This document shows, piece by piece, positions 1-7,078 of a stretch of DNA of 64,000 bases. The notes beneath the pieces are model-generated. The model made no database searches and was not told where the DNA came from. It saw nothing but the letters and a program-made list of their open reading frames with translations. Made by a program: the position numbers and the translations under genes. Numbering within the stretch: position 1 is the first letter of the stretch; every line of letters begins with the position of its first letter. The DNA comes from an uncultured Chloroflexota bacterium. Lineage in GTDB: Bacteria; Chloroflexota; Anaerolineae; Anaerolineales; Anaerolineaceae. The stretch lies in contig CADATZ010000014.1 of NCBI GenBank assembly GCA_902791025.1, positions 1 through 64,000 of the forward strand, in the 5' to 3' direction.

Positions 1-130
1 TCTTCGGAAGTAAGCTCGTGAGGCTAAGTTTCCTTTTCCCTCAGAAGCCTCGTTCCCCTCTCGCTGACGGTCCTCCTTAAGGTGACGGTTCCCCGTACCG
101 CTTCGCGTACGGGTTAACCGTCCCCGTTTC
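1..130. other. structured non-coding segment at window edge
   Basis: There is no convincing gene here. Two foldable units are visible: GAGGCT (20-25) can pair with AGCCTC (46-51), and a longer hairpin pairs GACGGTT (84-90) with AACCGTC (116-122) and CCCGTAC (92-98) with GTACGGG (107-113). Its apex contains GCTTCGC, the motif also found in the loops of the palindromic repeat family elsewhere in this window, so it may be a distant or truncated relative. The segment continues past the window edge. Confidence 0.4.
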
Positions 131-151
131 AATTGTTAATCAAAGTATATA

Positions 152-189
152 CAAAAAATTTAAAAAGAAAACCGCCAATATTGGCGGTT
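152..189 (-). terminator. intrinsic terminator after the DUF2812-like gene
   Basis: A perfect 20-base palindrome, AACCGCCAATATTGGCGGTT (170-189), is followed on the minus strand by a T-rich run. It lies about 50 bases beyond the stop codon of the gene at 239-1369. Confidence 0.8.
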
Positions 190-238
190 GACAAATGTGA
201 AATTTTGTGGTAATGCATACCGGTTCAACGCACATAAT

Positions 239-1369
239 TTATTGATTCGATATCAATTTATCCAGAACCACAGAGAAATCAATTTCAGATATTTCCGCTG
301 AAGTAAGAAATACCAGAAGCTTATCACGGAAACGGACAGACATACGATGAACGCCATCTGTACGTACACTGTCCGAATTCCACCTTATTCTTAAATCCTC
401 ATTAACAGGCAGGTTTTGAAATCCTTTTTTTGACTCGACCCAATCAAGTGCTGCTTTCCAGTCACTGCGATAAACCGAATATGAAATCAGGCTCAAATTT
501 TCTGTACTTTCAGGAGAATTAAAGCTTTGTTCCGAAGCATAAAGACTTTTCATCAATATACCGTTCCGTTCTGTCAATCGGCTGCTCTGGTATAAGCCTT
601 CTTTAGGAATACGCAAATCGTCCATCGTGAGCGGTAAAACATCCTGATATACTTTTATGCGCTCTTCCCCCCTGACAATGATCCTGCCTGTATCCGGATA
701 AAGAAACAGGTCAAATATCAACGCGGTAAATAAAGCGCCAATTGAAATCATGCAGTTAAGAACGGCTTTGTCAACATGCAGATAATTTCTAAAATCTTTT
801 TTACACTGATTTTTATTTTTTGCCGCTGCAATTCCATGGAAACAATAGATAAGAGAAATGAGCCAGAAAATAAATCCGGCTATCCCGGGAAAGAAAATAT
901 GGTTTGAACTCAGAAAGACATCCGGATCATGTCCAAGGAAAAATATCGCAAAACCTAACAGCATAAGCAGCATAGCCAGGCATCGGATCAGAGAACGTTT
1001 TTCACGTCTGTTTGCTTTTCTGCCTAGCTCCGGATCAATCACTGGTTCCTGTGCATCCGTCTGGTCTGTCTGGAGAAATATATGCCGTTTTGAATCAAAT
1101 ATATCTTCAGGTTTGCCGATATAGAGCACTTTCCAGCCGCGTTTTTTCATCAGTGCAGAATAATCTTCCATCTGAAATTTCATTTTCAGATCAGGATCTT
1201 TATTCACATACGTCACCACACATATGCGATCATCGGATGGCTTTGTTTTTTTGAATGTAAAAATGTTCCCGGAGGTTTTTACAAGCTGCTCTCCTTTCCG
1301 GAGACAGTTTTCCAGATATGCACTTAAAGATGCATCATCATGATTCAGAAGCAAAATAAAACGTTTCAT
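239..1369 (-). CDS. DUF2812-like membrane protein
   Basis: A 376-residue protein of unknown function. The first 100 or so residues are soluble and resemble the DUF2812 domain: a Tyr-Leu-rich start, then a segment ending in RGWKVLYIGKPEDIF near residue 80. Three hydrophobic segments follow at about 129-146, 157-178 and 205-222. The remaining C-terminal part of about 150 residues is predicted to be soluble. There is no signal peptide. DUF2812 proteins in Firmicutes often sit beside PadR-type regulators, but none is seen here. The gene stands alone, with a palindromic repeat upstream (1388-1481) and its own terminator. The family assignment is by eye and tentative; the membrane topology is much more certain. 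Confidence 0.6.
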   Translation of the reverse strand: MKRFILLLNHDDASLSAYLENCLRKGEQLVKTSGNIFTFKKTKPSDDRICVVTYVNKDPDLKMKFQMEDYSALMKKRGWKVLYIGKPEDIFDSKRHIFLQTDQTDAQEPVIDPELGRKANRREKRSLIRCLAMLLMLLGFAIFFLGHDPDVFLSSNHIFFPGIAGFIFWLISLIYCFHGIAAAKNKNQCKKDFRNYLHVDKAVLNCMISIGALFTALIFDLFLYPDTGRIIVRGEERIKVYQDVLPLTMDDLRIPKEGLYQSSRLTERNGILMKSLYASEQSFNSPESTENLSLISYSVYRSDWKAALDWVESKKGFQNLPVNEDLRIRWNSDSVRTDGVHRMSVRFRDKLLVFLTSAEISEIDFSVVLDKLISNQ

Positions 1370-1387
1370 TTTTTAGATCACTACAAC

Positions 1388-1481
1388 CTATTCAAAACGG
1401 AGCACATGGGGATCGGCACCTCGTGCAGCATAGCCAGCACAAGCGTGCCCGTCCTCATGTGCGCCACAGTTCTAAATAGTT
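1388..1481. repeat. palindromic repeat, copy R1
   Basis: An imperfect palindrome of about 94 bases between the dppF stop codon and the start of the DUF2812-like gene. The left arm GGAGCACATGGGGATCGGCA pairs with the right arm around an AGCATAGCC-containing loop. The ends are CTATTCAAAAC and GTTCTAAATAG. It is one of six related copies in the window (others near 13.8, 27.0, 37.85, 42.3 and 50.0 kb) and lies within about 6 bases of the dppF stop codon. Confidence 0.8.
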
Positions 1482-1486
1482 TCTGA

Positions 1487-2440
1487 CTATTTATGCAGAA
1501 AACAGGCAACAAAATGGTTCGGTGATACCTCCACGAGCGGCGGAATTCCTGCCCGGCAGATCTTATCCTGACACTCATAACAGCGGTTCGCGAACCGGCA
1601 TTCATCCGGCAGGTTCACCGGAGAGGTGATCTCACCCTTCAGGGAGATCCGTTCCCGCTTGTGATCCAGATCCGGGATCGGAATCGCGGAAAGCAGCGCC
1701 CTGGTATAAGGATGGATCGGATTGGTGAATAATTCCTCGGAGGGTGCCTTTTCTACGATCGAACCAAGATACATCACCGCGATCTCATCAGCGAAATGGT
1801 TCACAACTGCCAGGTCATGGGTGATGAAGATGTAGGTCAGGTTCAGTTTTTCCTGCAGGTCGTCCATCAGGTTCAGGATTTGCGCCTGAATTGAGACATC
1901 CAAAGCGGAAACCGGTTCATCACAGATGATCAGTTTCGGCTCCATTGCAAGAGCCCGGGCAATTCCGATACGCTGACGTCTCCCGCCGTCTAACTCGTGC
2001 GGATAAGTGTTGACCAGACGCTCCGCAAGCCCAACGGTATCCATCAATTCCATCACACGATCTTCAATATCGCGTTTGTTCTTCAGGATCTTCGCGATAC
2101 GGATCGGTTCAGAAATCGCCTGACTGACAGTCTTCTTGGGATCCAGTGAAGAAAACGGGTCCTGAAAAATGATCTGCATATCCTTGCGCTTTTTGCGCAT
2201 CTCCCCGCCGCTGAGCTTGACGATATCCTTGCCTTCAAAGAAAACCTCACCGGAGGTCGGTTCGATCAAGCGAAGGATCGCGCGGCCTGTCGTGGATTTT
2301 CCGCACCCGGATTCTCCCACCAGACCCAGCGTTTTTCCGCGATCAATCGTGAAGGAAATGTCATCGACCGCATGCAGCATGCCTTTCCCGGTTTTGAAAT
2401 ACTTCTTCAAATGTCTTACATCAAGAATGGTATCGCTCAT
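1487..2440 (-). CDS. dppF: oligopeptide/dipeptide ABC transporter ATP-binding protein (DppF/OppF)
   Basis: Second ATPase of the peptide importer, 317 residues. Walker A GESGCGKST is at 42-50, the Q-loop at IFQDPFSSLD (91-100), and Walker B IICDEPVSALD near 171-181. The signature motif reads LDGGRRQ at 150-156 instead of the usual LSGGQ, a variant also found in related peptide ATPases. The C-terminal tail has the cysteine-containing oligo_HPY region (CRFANRCYECQDKICRAG) typical of Opp/Dpp ATPases. The start overlaps the end of dppD by 4 bases, so translation is probably coupled. It is the last gene of the operon and is followed immediately by palindromic repeat R1. Whether the substrate is dipeptides, oligopeptides or another ligand cannot be read from the ATPase. 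Confidence 0.93.
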   Translation of the reverse strand: MSDTILDVRHLKKYFKTGKGMLHAVDDISFTIDRGKTLGLVGESGCGKSTTGRAILRLIEPTSGEVFFEGKDIVKLSGGEMRKKRKDMQIIFQDPFSSLDPKKTVSQAISEPIRIAKILKNKRDIEDRVMELMDTVGLAERLVNTYPHELDGGRRQRIGIARALAMEPKLIICDEPVSALDVSIQAQILNLMDDLQEKLNLTYIFITHDLAVVNHFADEIAVMYLGSIVEKAPSEELFTNPIHPYTRALLSAIPIPDLDHKRERISLKGEITSPVNLPDECRFANRCYECQDKICRAGIPPLVEVSPNHFVACFLHK

Positions 2441-3456
2441 TTCTTCGCTCTCCTTTCGATGTGGAAACCTTCCCGTTCATAGGCACTGCAGGCGCATTTG
2501 TGCGTAGCACTCACAGCTTTTAATTCCGGAACCTTCTTTGTGCACTCTTCGGTGGCATAATTGCAGCGCGGGGCAAAAGCGCAGCCTGCCGGAAGATCCG
2601 TCGGGTCCGGCATCAGCCCCATGATCGGCTTCAGCCGGGCAGTTCGGTTCTTGATGTTCGGCAGGGAGTTGAATAGACCTTCGGTATAGGGATGCATGGT
2701 TTCTTTGAATACATCCTCCAGCGTTCCCTGTTCAATGATTCGGCCGGCATACATCACAGCCACTTCATCGCAGACTTCGGCAACGATCCCCAGGTCATGG
2801 GTGATCATGATCATGGACGTATCATATTTTGTTTTCAGATCGTTCATCAGTTCCAGCACCTGTGCCTGAATGGTCACATCCAGCGCGGTTGTCGGTTCAT
2901 CCGCGATCAGCAGCTTCGGGTTGCACGCCAAAGCAATCGCGATCACGACACGCTGCTTCATTCCGCCGGAAAACTGATGTGGATACTCCTTACCTCGTGC
3001 ACGCGGAATACCAACCATCTCCAGCATATCACCGGCACGTTCCAGAGCCTGCTCATGGCTCAGATGCTCATGGAGCTCCAGACTTTCAGCGATTTGGTCT
3101 CCTACAGTGAACACCGGGTTCAGCGCGGTCATCGGGTCCTGGAAGATCATAGAAATATCTTTCCCTCTGATCTGCTCCATATGCTCTGTAGAGAGTTCGC
3201 GTATATCCCGACCACCGATTTCCAGTTTATCACATTCAACCACACCGGGCGGTATCTGCACCAGACGCAGCAGTGCTAAAGCGGTTGTCGTTTTCCCGGC
3301 ACCGGTTTCGCCAACCAGGCCCAGAGTCCGCTTGTAGCCAAGTTCAAGGTCGATCCCATTTACTGCTCTCACAATACCGTCTTCGGTCTCAAAACGAACG
3401 GACAGGTTCTTCACGTCGAGAATCTTATCGTTATTGTTGATTTCTTTTTCGTTCAT
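2437..3456 (-). CDS. dppD: oligopeptide/dipeptide ABC transporter ATP-binding protein (DppD/OppD)
   Basis: First ATPase of the peptide importer, 339 residues. Walker [10 protein letters not shown] is at 49-57, the Q-loop at [12 protein letters not shown] (103-114), the signature FSGGMKQRV at 162-170, and Walker [13 protein letters not shown] at 182-193. The C-terminal oligo_HPY segment carries the [14 protein letters not shown] cysteine cluster. It pairs with DppF to form the cytoplasmic ATPase heterodimer. An AAGGATGGG ribosome-binding site precedes the ATG. The gene lies 10 bases after dppC and overlaps dppF by 4 bases. Confidence 0.94.
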   Translation of the reverse strand: MNEKEINNNDKILDVKNLSVRFETEDGIVRAVNGIDLELGYKRTLGLVGETGAGKTTTALALLRLVQIPPGVVECDKLEIGGRDIRELSTEHMEQIRGKDISMIFQDPMTALNPVFTVGDQIAESLELHEHLSHEQALERAGDMLEMVGIPRARGKEYPHQFSGGMKQRVVIAIALACNPKLLIADEPTTALDVTIQAQVLELMNDLKTKYDTSMIMITHDLGIVAEVCDEVAVMYAGRIIEQGTLEDVFKETMHPYTEGLFNSLPNIKNRTARLKPIMGLMPDPTDLPAGCAFAPRCNYATEECTKKVPELKAVSATHKCACSAYEREGFHIERRAKK

Positions 3457-3466
3457 AATCCCATCC

Positions 3467-4357
3467 TTATCGCTTCAATTTCGGATCCAGTGCATCGCGA
3501 AGCCCGTCCCCCAAAAGGTTCAGGGAAAGCACACAGAGCATGATGGCAAGTCCCGGGAATAACGTCATATAACTGTAATCACGAATAAACTGACGCCCGG
3601 AGGAAAGCATAGCACCCCATTCCGGAGCAGGAGCCGGAACACCCAGCCCCAGGAAACTCAGCTGTGCCGCAGAGATAATAGCTGAACCTACACGCAATGT
3701 AGCCTGCACGATGATCTGCGAAACACAGTTCGGCAGGATGTGTTCAAAAATGATCTGAATATCGCGCATGCCGATTGCTTTTGCAGCTTCGACATATTCT
3801 TCGTCACGGACAACCAGAACAGCCGCCCGTGCAACCCGTGTAAACGGGGCGGAACTTGCCAGACCAACCGCGATCATCAGGTTGATGGTGCTTTTCCCCA
3901 TCGCCGAGACCACCGCAATTGCCAGCAATACGGATGGAATGGATGAGAATATGTCGCAGATACGCATCACAATGTCTTCAAACACCCCTCCCACATATCC
4001 GGCAACAGCGCCAAGACTCACCCCGACAACCAACGCGAACATGACCGCAACGACACCGACAGCCAGTGAGTAGCGGGCACCCCAGATCACACGGGCCAGA
4101 ATGTCACGTCCGAGGTCATCCGTTCCAAAGGGATGCTCCCTGCTCGGGAAGAGCATTCTTTCACGGACATGATTCTTGACAATATCGGATTTATAATCAT
4201 AAATCAGCGGAGCACAAAGAGCAAGGATGATGACCAGCAAAATCAACACGAGGCCGATAATTGCGCCTTTATTCTTTTTGAGCTGGTGCCAGACCATGCC
4301 CAATGAACTTCGTTTCTTGTACTTTTGATGAGCACGCAGTTCTTTTTCCTGAGCCAT
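3467..4357 (-). CDS. dppC: peptide ABC transporter permease (DppC/OppC)
   Basis: Inner-membrane permease subunit, 296 residues. A basic cytoplasmic N-terminus precedes the first membrane segment (about 31-51). The motif FGTDDLGRDILARVIWGAR, diagnostic of DppC/OppC, follows in the first external loop. Further membrane segments are at about 90-115, 130-150 and in the C-terminal third. The EAA loop that contacts the ATPases reads YVEAAKAIGMRDIQIIFEHI near residue 190. AGGAGGG precedes the start and the gene is 9 bases after dppB. It forms the pore with DppB. Confidence 0.93.
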   Translation of the reverse strand: MAQEKELRAHQKYKKRSSLGMVWHQLKKNKGAIIGLVLILLVIILALCAPLIYDYKSDIVKNHVRERMLFPSREHPFGTDDLGRDILARVIWGARYSLAVGVVAVMFALVVGVSLGAVAGYVGGVFEDIVMRICDIFSSIPSVLLAIAVVSAMGKSTINLMIAVGLASSAPFTRVARAAVLVVRDEEYVEAAKAIGMRDIQIIFEHILPNCVSQIIVQATLRVGSAIISAAQLSFLGLGVPAPAPEWGAMLSSGRQFIRDYSYMTLFPGLAIMLCVLSLNLLGDGLRDALDPKLKR

Positions 4358-4366
4358 GATCCCTCC

Positions 4367-5296
4367 TTACTTTGTATATTTCGCTTTAATACGCGGATCG
4401 ACAAAGGCATAGACTATGTCGATGAGCAGATTTACGACCGTTACCAGCATGGTCGTCATCACCAGCGCACCGGTCACTGTAGGAATGTCGCGCTGGTCAA
4501 TAGCGTCAACCACCAAACGTCCGACTCCCGGCCAGGCAAAGACTGTTTCCGCCAATACGGAGCCGCCCAATACATTGGAGAACTGAACACCAAAAATCGT
4601 GATAATCGGGATCAAGGCATTGCGAAGAGCATGTTTGCGAATGATGGTCTTTTCCGGTACACCCTTCGCCCGGGCTGTGCGCAGATAGTCCTGTCGGATC
4701 ACATCCAGCATGGAAGAGCGTGTGGTACGGGTCAGCAGCGCAGCCAATCCGGCACCGACCGTGAAGGCCGGCAGGATAATGCTCTTGAATCCTTCATTAC
4801 CGCCGGAAGGGAACCAGCCGAGCTTCAGCGAGAACAGAATGATCAGCAGCAGCCCCAGCCAGAAGTTCGGCATTGAAAGACCGATGAGTGCCAGCACCAT
4901 GGAAAGTGTGTCGATCCAGGAGTTTTGGTTGACTGCTGCAATGATCCCCAATGGCAAGGCGATCAACGTCGCGAAGATCATAGTCATCGATGCCAGTTTT
5001 AATGTGTTTGGCAGACGCTGGAGGTAAATCTTCATCACGTCCTGTTTCGAGACGTATGAAATTCCCAGGTCGCCTTTCAGCAAATTTCCGATATAGCGGA
5101 AATACCGTTCAATCAAAGAGCCGTTCAGGCCCATTTCTTCACGCAGTGCAGCCAATTGTTCTTCAGTCGCGTCAGCACCGGCAACGGAATAAACCGGGTC
5201 CCCTTCCGCGACATTCATAATAGCGTAAATCACAAAAGCCACTGCGAGCAGAACGGGAATCAGCATTAATAATCGTTTAAGAATATATCGCCACAT
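4367..5296 (-). CDS. dppB: peptide ABC transporter permease (DppB/OppB)
   Basis: Inner-membrane permease subunit, 309 residues. It begins with the family-typical MWRYILKRLLMLIPVLLAVA segment. The external NVAEGDPVY stretch, several further membrane helices and the EAA loop DYLRTARAKGVPEKTIIRKH follow. It heterodimerises with DppC. Only a weak ribosome-binding site (GGGGAT) is seen. An 80-base gap with a GC-rich hairpin separates it from dppA, so it is probably expressed at a lower level than the binding protein. Confidence 0.93.
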   Translation of the reverse strand: MWRYILKRLLMLIPVLLAVAFVIYAIMNVAEGDPVYSVAGADATEEQLAALREEMGLNGSLIERYFRYIGNLLKGDLGISYVSKQDVMKIYLQRLPNTLKLASMTMIFATLIALPLGIIAAVNQNSWIDTLSMVLALIGLSMPNFWLGLLLIILFSLKLGWFPSGGNEGFKSIILPAFTVGAGLAALLTRTTRSSMLDVIRQDYLRTARAKGVPEKTIIRKHALRNALIPIITIFGVQFSNVLGGSVLAETVFAWPGVGRLVVDAIDQRDIPTVTGALVMTTMLVTVVNLLIDIVYAFVDPRIKAKYTK

Positions 5297-5321
5297 GAAT
5301 CCCCAACTTTCTATCAGAAAA

Positions 5322-5355
5322 GCCGGGCAATATGGCTTTTATCATACTGCCCGGC
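5322..5355 (-). terminator. leaky terminator/stabilising hairpin between dppA and dppB
   Basis: GCCGGGCA and TGCCCGGC form an 8-bp GC-rich stem with an 18-base loop. On the minus strand it is followed by TTTTCTGATAG. Such hairpins after a binding-protein gene typically stop most transcripts or protect the upstream mRNA, giving excess binding protein over permease. Confidence 0.7.
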
Positions 5356-5376
5356 ATATTGTAAAAACTACAGTGA

Positions 5377-6894
5377 TTACGGAATCTGGATCAGGCGATA
5401 GTCGTGCTTCGCGGTCGGCATCCAGACAGCACCTTCAACATCAGCTTTGGTGCCAATGTTGACGAAGGAGGTCCACAGCGGGACGATCGGAACGATTTCA
5501 TCGAGATAGTTTTCGATTTCAAAGTATTCCTGTTCACGTTTTTCAGTGTCGATTTCAACCAGGGCTTCATCGATCATAGCGTTGAGTACAGGATCTTTGA
5601 GATTGGCACGGTTGGAACCGTTCTTCTTCAGGGTACCGTCTTCCTGTTCGAAGGAACCATACATATTGCGGACTGTGAAGTCTGTACCATCAGCATCTGT
5701 CCACTGGTAGATGCAGAGCTCATAATCCAGGGCTGCATCGTTCAGACGGCCTTTCAGCGCGGCAGTTTCAAGCTCTTCGAGTTCAAGCCCGATACCGATT
5801 TCTTCCAGGTCTTCCATCAGGATCAGGGCAGCGACTTTCTTGAATTCCTTGTCGACCATAACTTTGAAGTTCAGGTCGCCGGGTTTGTAACCGGAAAGTT
5901 CCAGTTCTTCCGCGGCTTTTTCCAGGTCATATTCATAAACATGGATATCAGGATTCAGACCAAACTGACCGGCGTTGATGTAGTTATTGTGGACAGTGCC
6001 TTCGTCATTCAGCGCGGCGAAGATCATGTCTTCCTTGTTGGTAGCGTAGGCAATAGCCTTGCGGACATGAACATTGTCAAGGCCCGGTTTTTCATTCTGC
6101 ATGGCGATATAGATCATGACCACATTCGGGACCTGAATAAGGTTAAGATTCTCATCATCCCTGATGTAGGCAAGGTCAGTGCTGGCGGGATCGACACAAA
6201 CGTCGATTTCACCGGTCTGCAGGGCAATCAGGCGGGTAGAAGCTTCTTTATAGAGCTTGAAGACGATTCTGCGGGTGGGAGCTGCTCCGCCGCGATAATT
6301 CTCATTGCGGACAAAGGAGATATAGTCACCGGGTACCCAGTTTTCAACAGAGAACATACCGGTACCGACCCACGGGCCTTCAGTCTTGTCAGCAGTGACC
6401 AGCGCTTCTGACATGATGGACATACCACGGTGAGCCATCAGCAGCAGGAATTCCTGATTCGCGCGGGAGAGTGTGATGACGACAGTGTTGTCATCCGGAA
6501 CCTGAATATCGACAATATCACTCACTTTCGCATTGGCGAAGGAGGAATCTTTGGCGATGGTGTAGGTGAATTCCACATCATGAGCAGTGCAGGGAGTGCC
6601 ATCAGTGAAGGTTACTCCATCCGGAATGTGGAAGGTGAAAACCTTGCCATCTTCGCTGATTTCCCAGGAGTCTGCCAATCCAGGAATGATGTTACCGGTT
6701 TCCGGATCGATCTGGACAAGCGTTTCATGGGTGAGCGTGAAAGCCATCATGTTCGCGTCGGTGTTGGATGCCTGCGGATCAAGTGTCGTGATATCATTCG
6801 CAACACCGATCGTGATGGTATCCTGTGAAGCGTAGGCGGTCATGACGATGAAAAGCGCCATGAGCAAACTAAGGACTACAACAGACTTCTTCAT
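5377..6894 (-). CDS. dppA: peptide-binding protein of ABC transporter (SBP family 5)
   Basis: Extracytoplasmic solute-binding protein, 505 residues, first gene of the operon. The N-terminus (MKKSVVVLSLLMALFIVMTAYAS) is a signal peptide with a signal peptidase I-like AYA/S site and no lipobox cysteine. The mature protein starts with the SBP_bac_5 pattern ITTLDPQASNTDANM, then LVQIDPETGNIIPGLADSWE and FHIPDGVTFTDGTP, all typical of DppA/OppA. The length fits the family. AAGGAG precedes the ATG. A good promoter and two inverted repeats lie upstream (6925-7005). The ligand class (di- or oligopeptide, or another small molecule) cannot be decided from sequence alone. Confidence 0.92.
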   Translation of the reverse strand: MKKSVVVLSLLMALFIVMTAYASQDTITIGVANDITTLDPQASNTDANMMAFTLTHETLVQIDPETGNIIPGLADSWEISEDGKVFTFHIPDGVTFTDGTPCTAHDVEFTYTIAKDSSFANAKVSDIVDIQVPDDNTVVITLSRANQEFLLLMAHRGMSIMSEALVTADKTEGPWVGTGMFSVENWVPGDYISFVRNENYRGGAAPTRRIVFKLYKEASTRLIALQTGEIDVCVDPASTDLAYIRDDENLNLIQVPNVVMIYIAMQNEKPGLDNVHVRKAIAYATNKEDMIFAALNDEGTVHNNYINAGQFGLNPDIHVYEYDLEKAAEELELSGYKPGDLNFKVMVDKEFKKVAALILMEDLEEIGIGLELEELETAALKGRLNDAALDYELCIYQWTDADGTDFTVRNMYGSFEQEDGTLKKNGSNRANLKDPVLNAMIDEALVEIDTEKREQEYFEIENYLDEIVPIVPLWTSFVNIGTKADVEGAVWMPTAKHDYRLIQIP

Positions 6895-6924
6895 TTATAA
6901 CTCCTTTGTATTAGTTGAAAACCA

Positions 6925-6949
6925 TTTAATCAATGGCTTGTTGATTAAA
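6925..6949 (-). promoter_or_regulatory. inverted repeat at the dppA transcription start, likely operator
   Basis: TTTAATCAA-N7-TTGATTAAA is a perfect inverted repeat with 9-bp half-sites. It sits just downstream of the dppA -10 box, about where transcription should start. That position suits a repressor binding site. The regulator is not identifiable here. Confidence 0.6.
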
Positions 6950-6950
6950 A

Positions 6951-6979
6951 ATTTTACAGGATAAAAAAAAGAACGTCAA
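6951..6979 (-). promoter_or_regulatory. dppA promoter
   Basis: On the minus strand, TTGACG (6974-6979) and TAAAAT (6951-6956) are separated by 17 bases, and a TG precedes the -10 box. This is a strong sigma-70-type promoter about 60 bases before the dppA start codon. Confidence 0.8.
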
Positions 6980-6981
6980 TG

Positions 6982-7005
6982 ATGACATTTGACACATATT
7001 GTCAT
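6982..7005. promoter_or_regulatory. TGACA-type inverted repeat upstream of the dppA promoter
   Basis: ATGACA (6982-6987) and TGTCAT (7000-7005) form an inverted repeat immediately upstream of the -35 box. Another TGACA occurs between them. The placement would suit an activator, or a second repressor site. No known consensus is claimed. Confidence 0.4.
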
Positions 7006-7027
7006 ATTTGTCCTGAAATTTAAAGCA

Positions 7028-7053
7028 ACAGGACGGCAAATTTGCCGTCCTGT
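7028..7053 (-). terminator. terminator after the acetate-CoA ligase gene
   Basis: ACAGGACGGCAAA paired with TTTGCCGTCCTGT is a perfect 26-base palindrome 26 bases past the stop codon. On the minus strand it is followed by TTGCTTTAAATTT. The T-tract is imperfect, but the stem is very strong. Confidence 0.75.
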
Positions 7054-7078
7054 GTTTCATTTCAGGTTAAGATAAGTC

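Noticed and set aside
1487..2440. DppF signature motif LDGGRRQ as an inactivating mutation
   Set aside because: The two glycines and the rest of the motif are kept, and the same variant is found in other intact peptide ATPases, so it is more likely a family variant.
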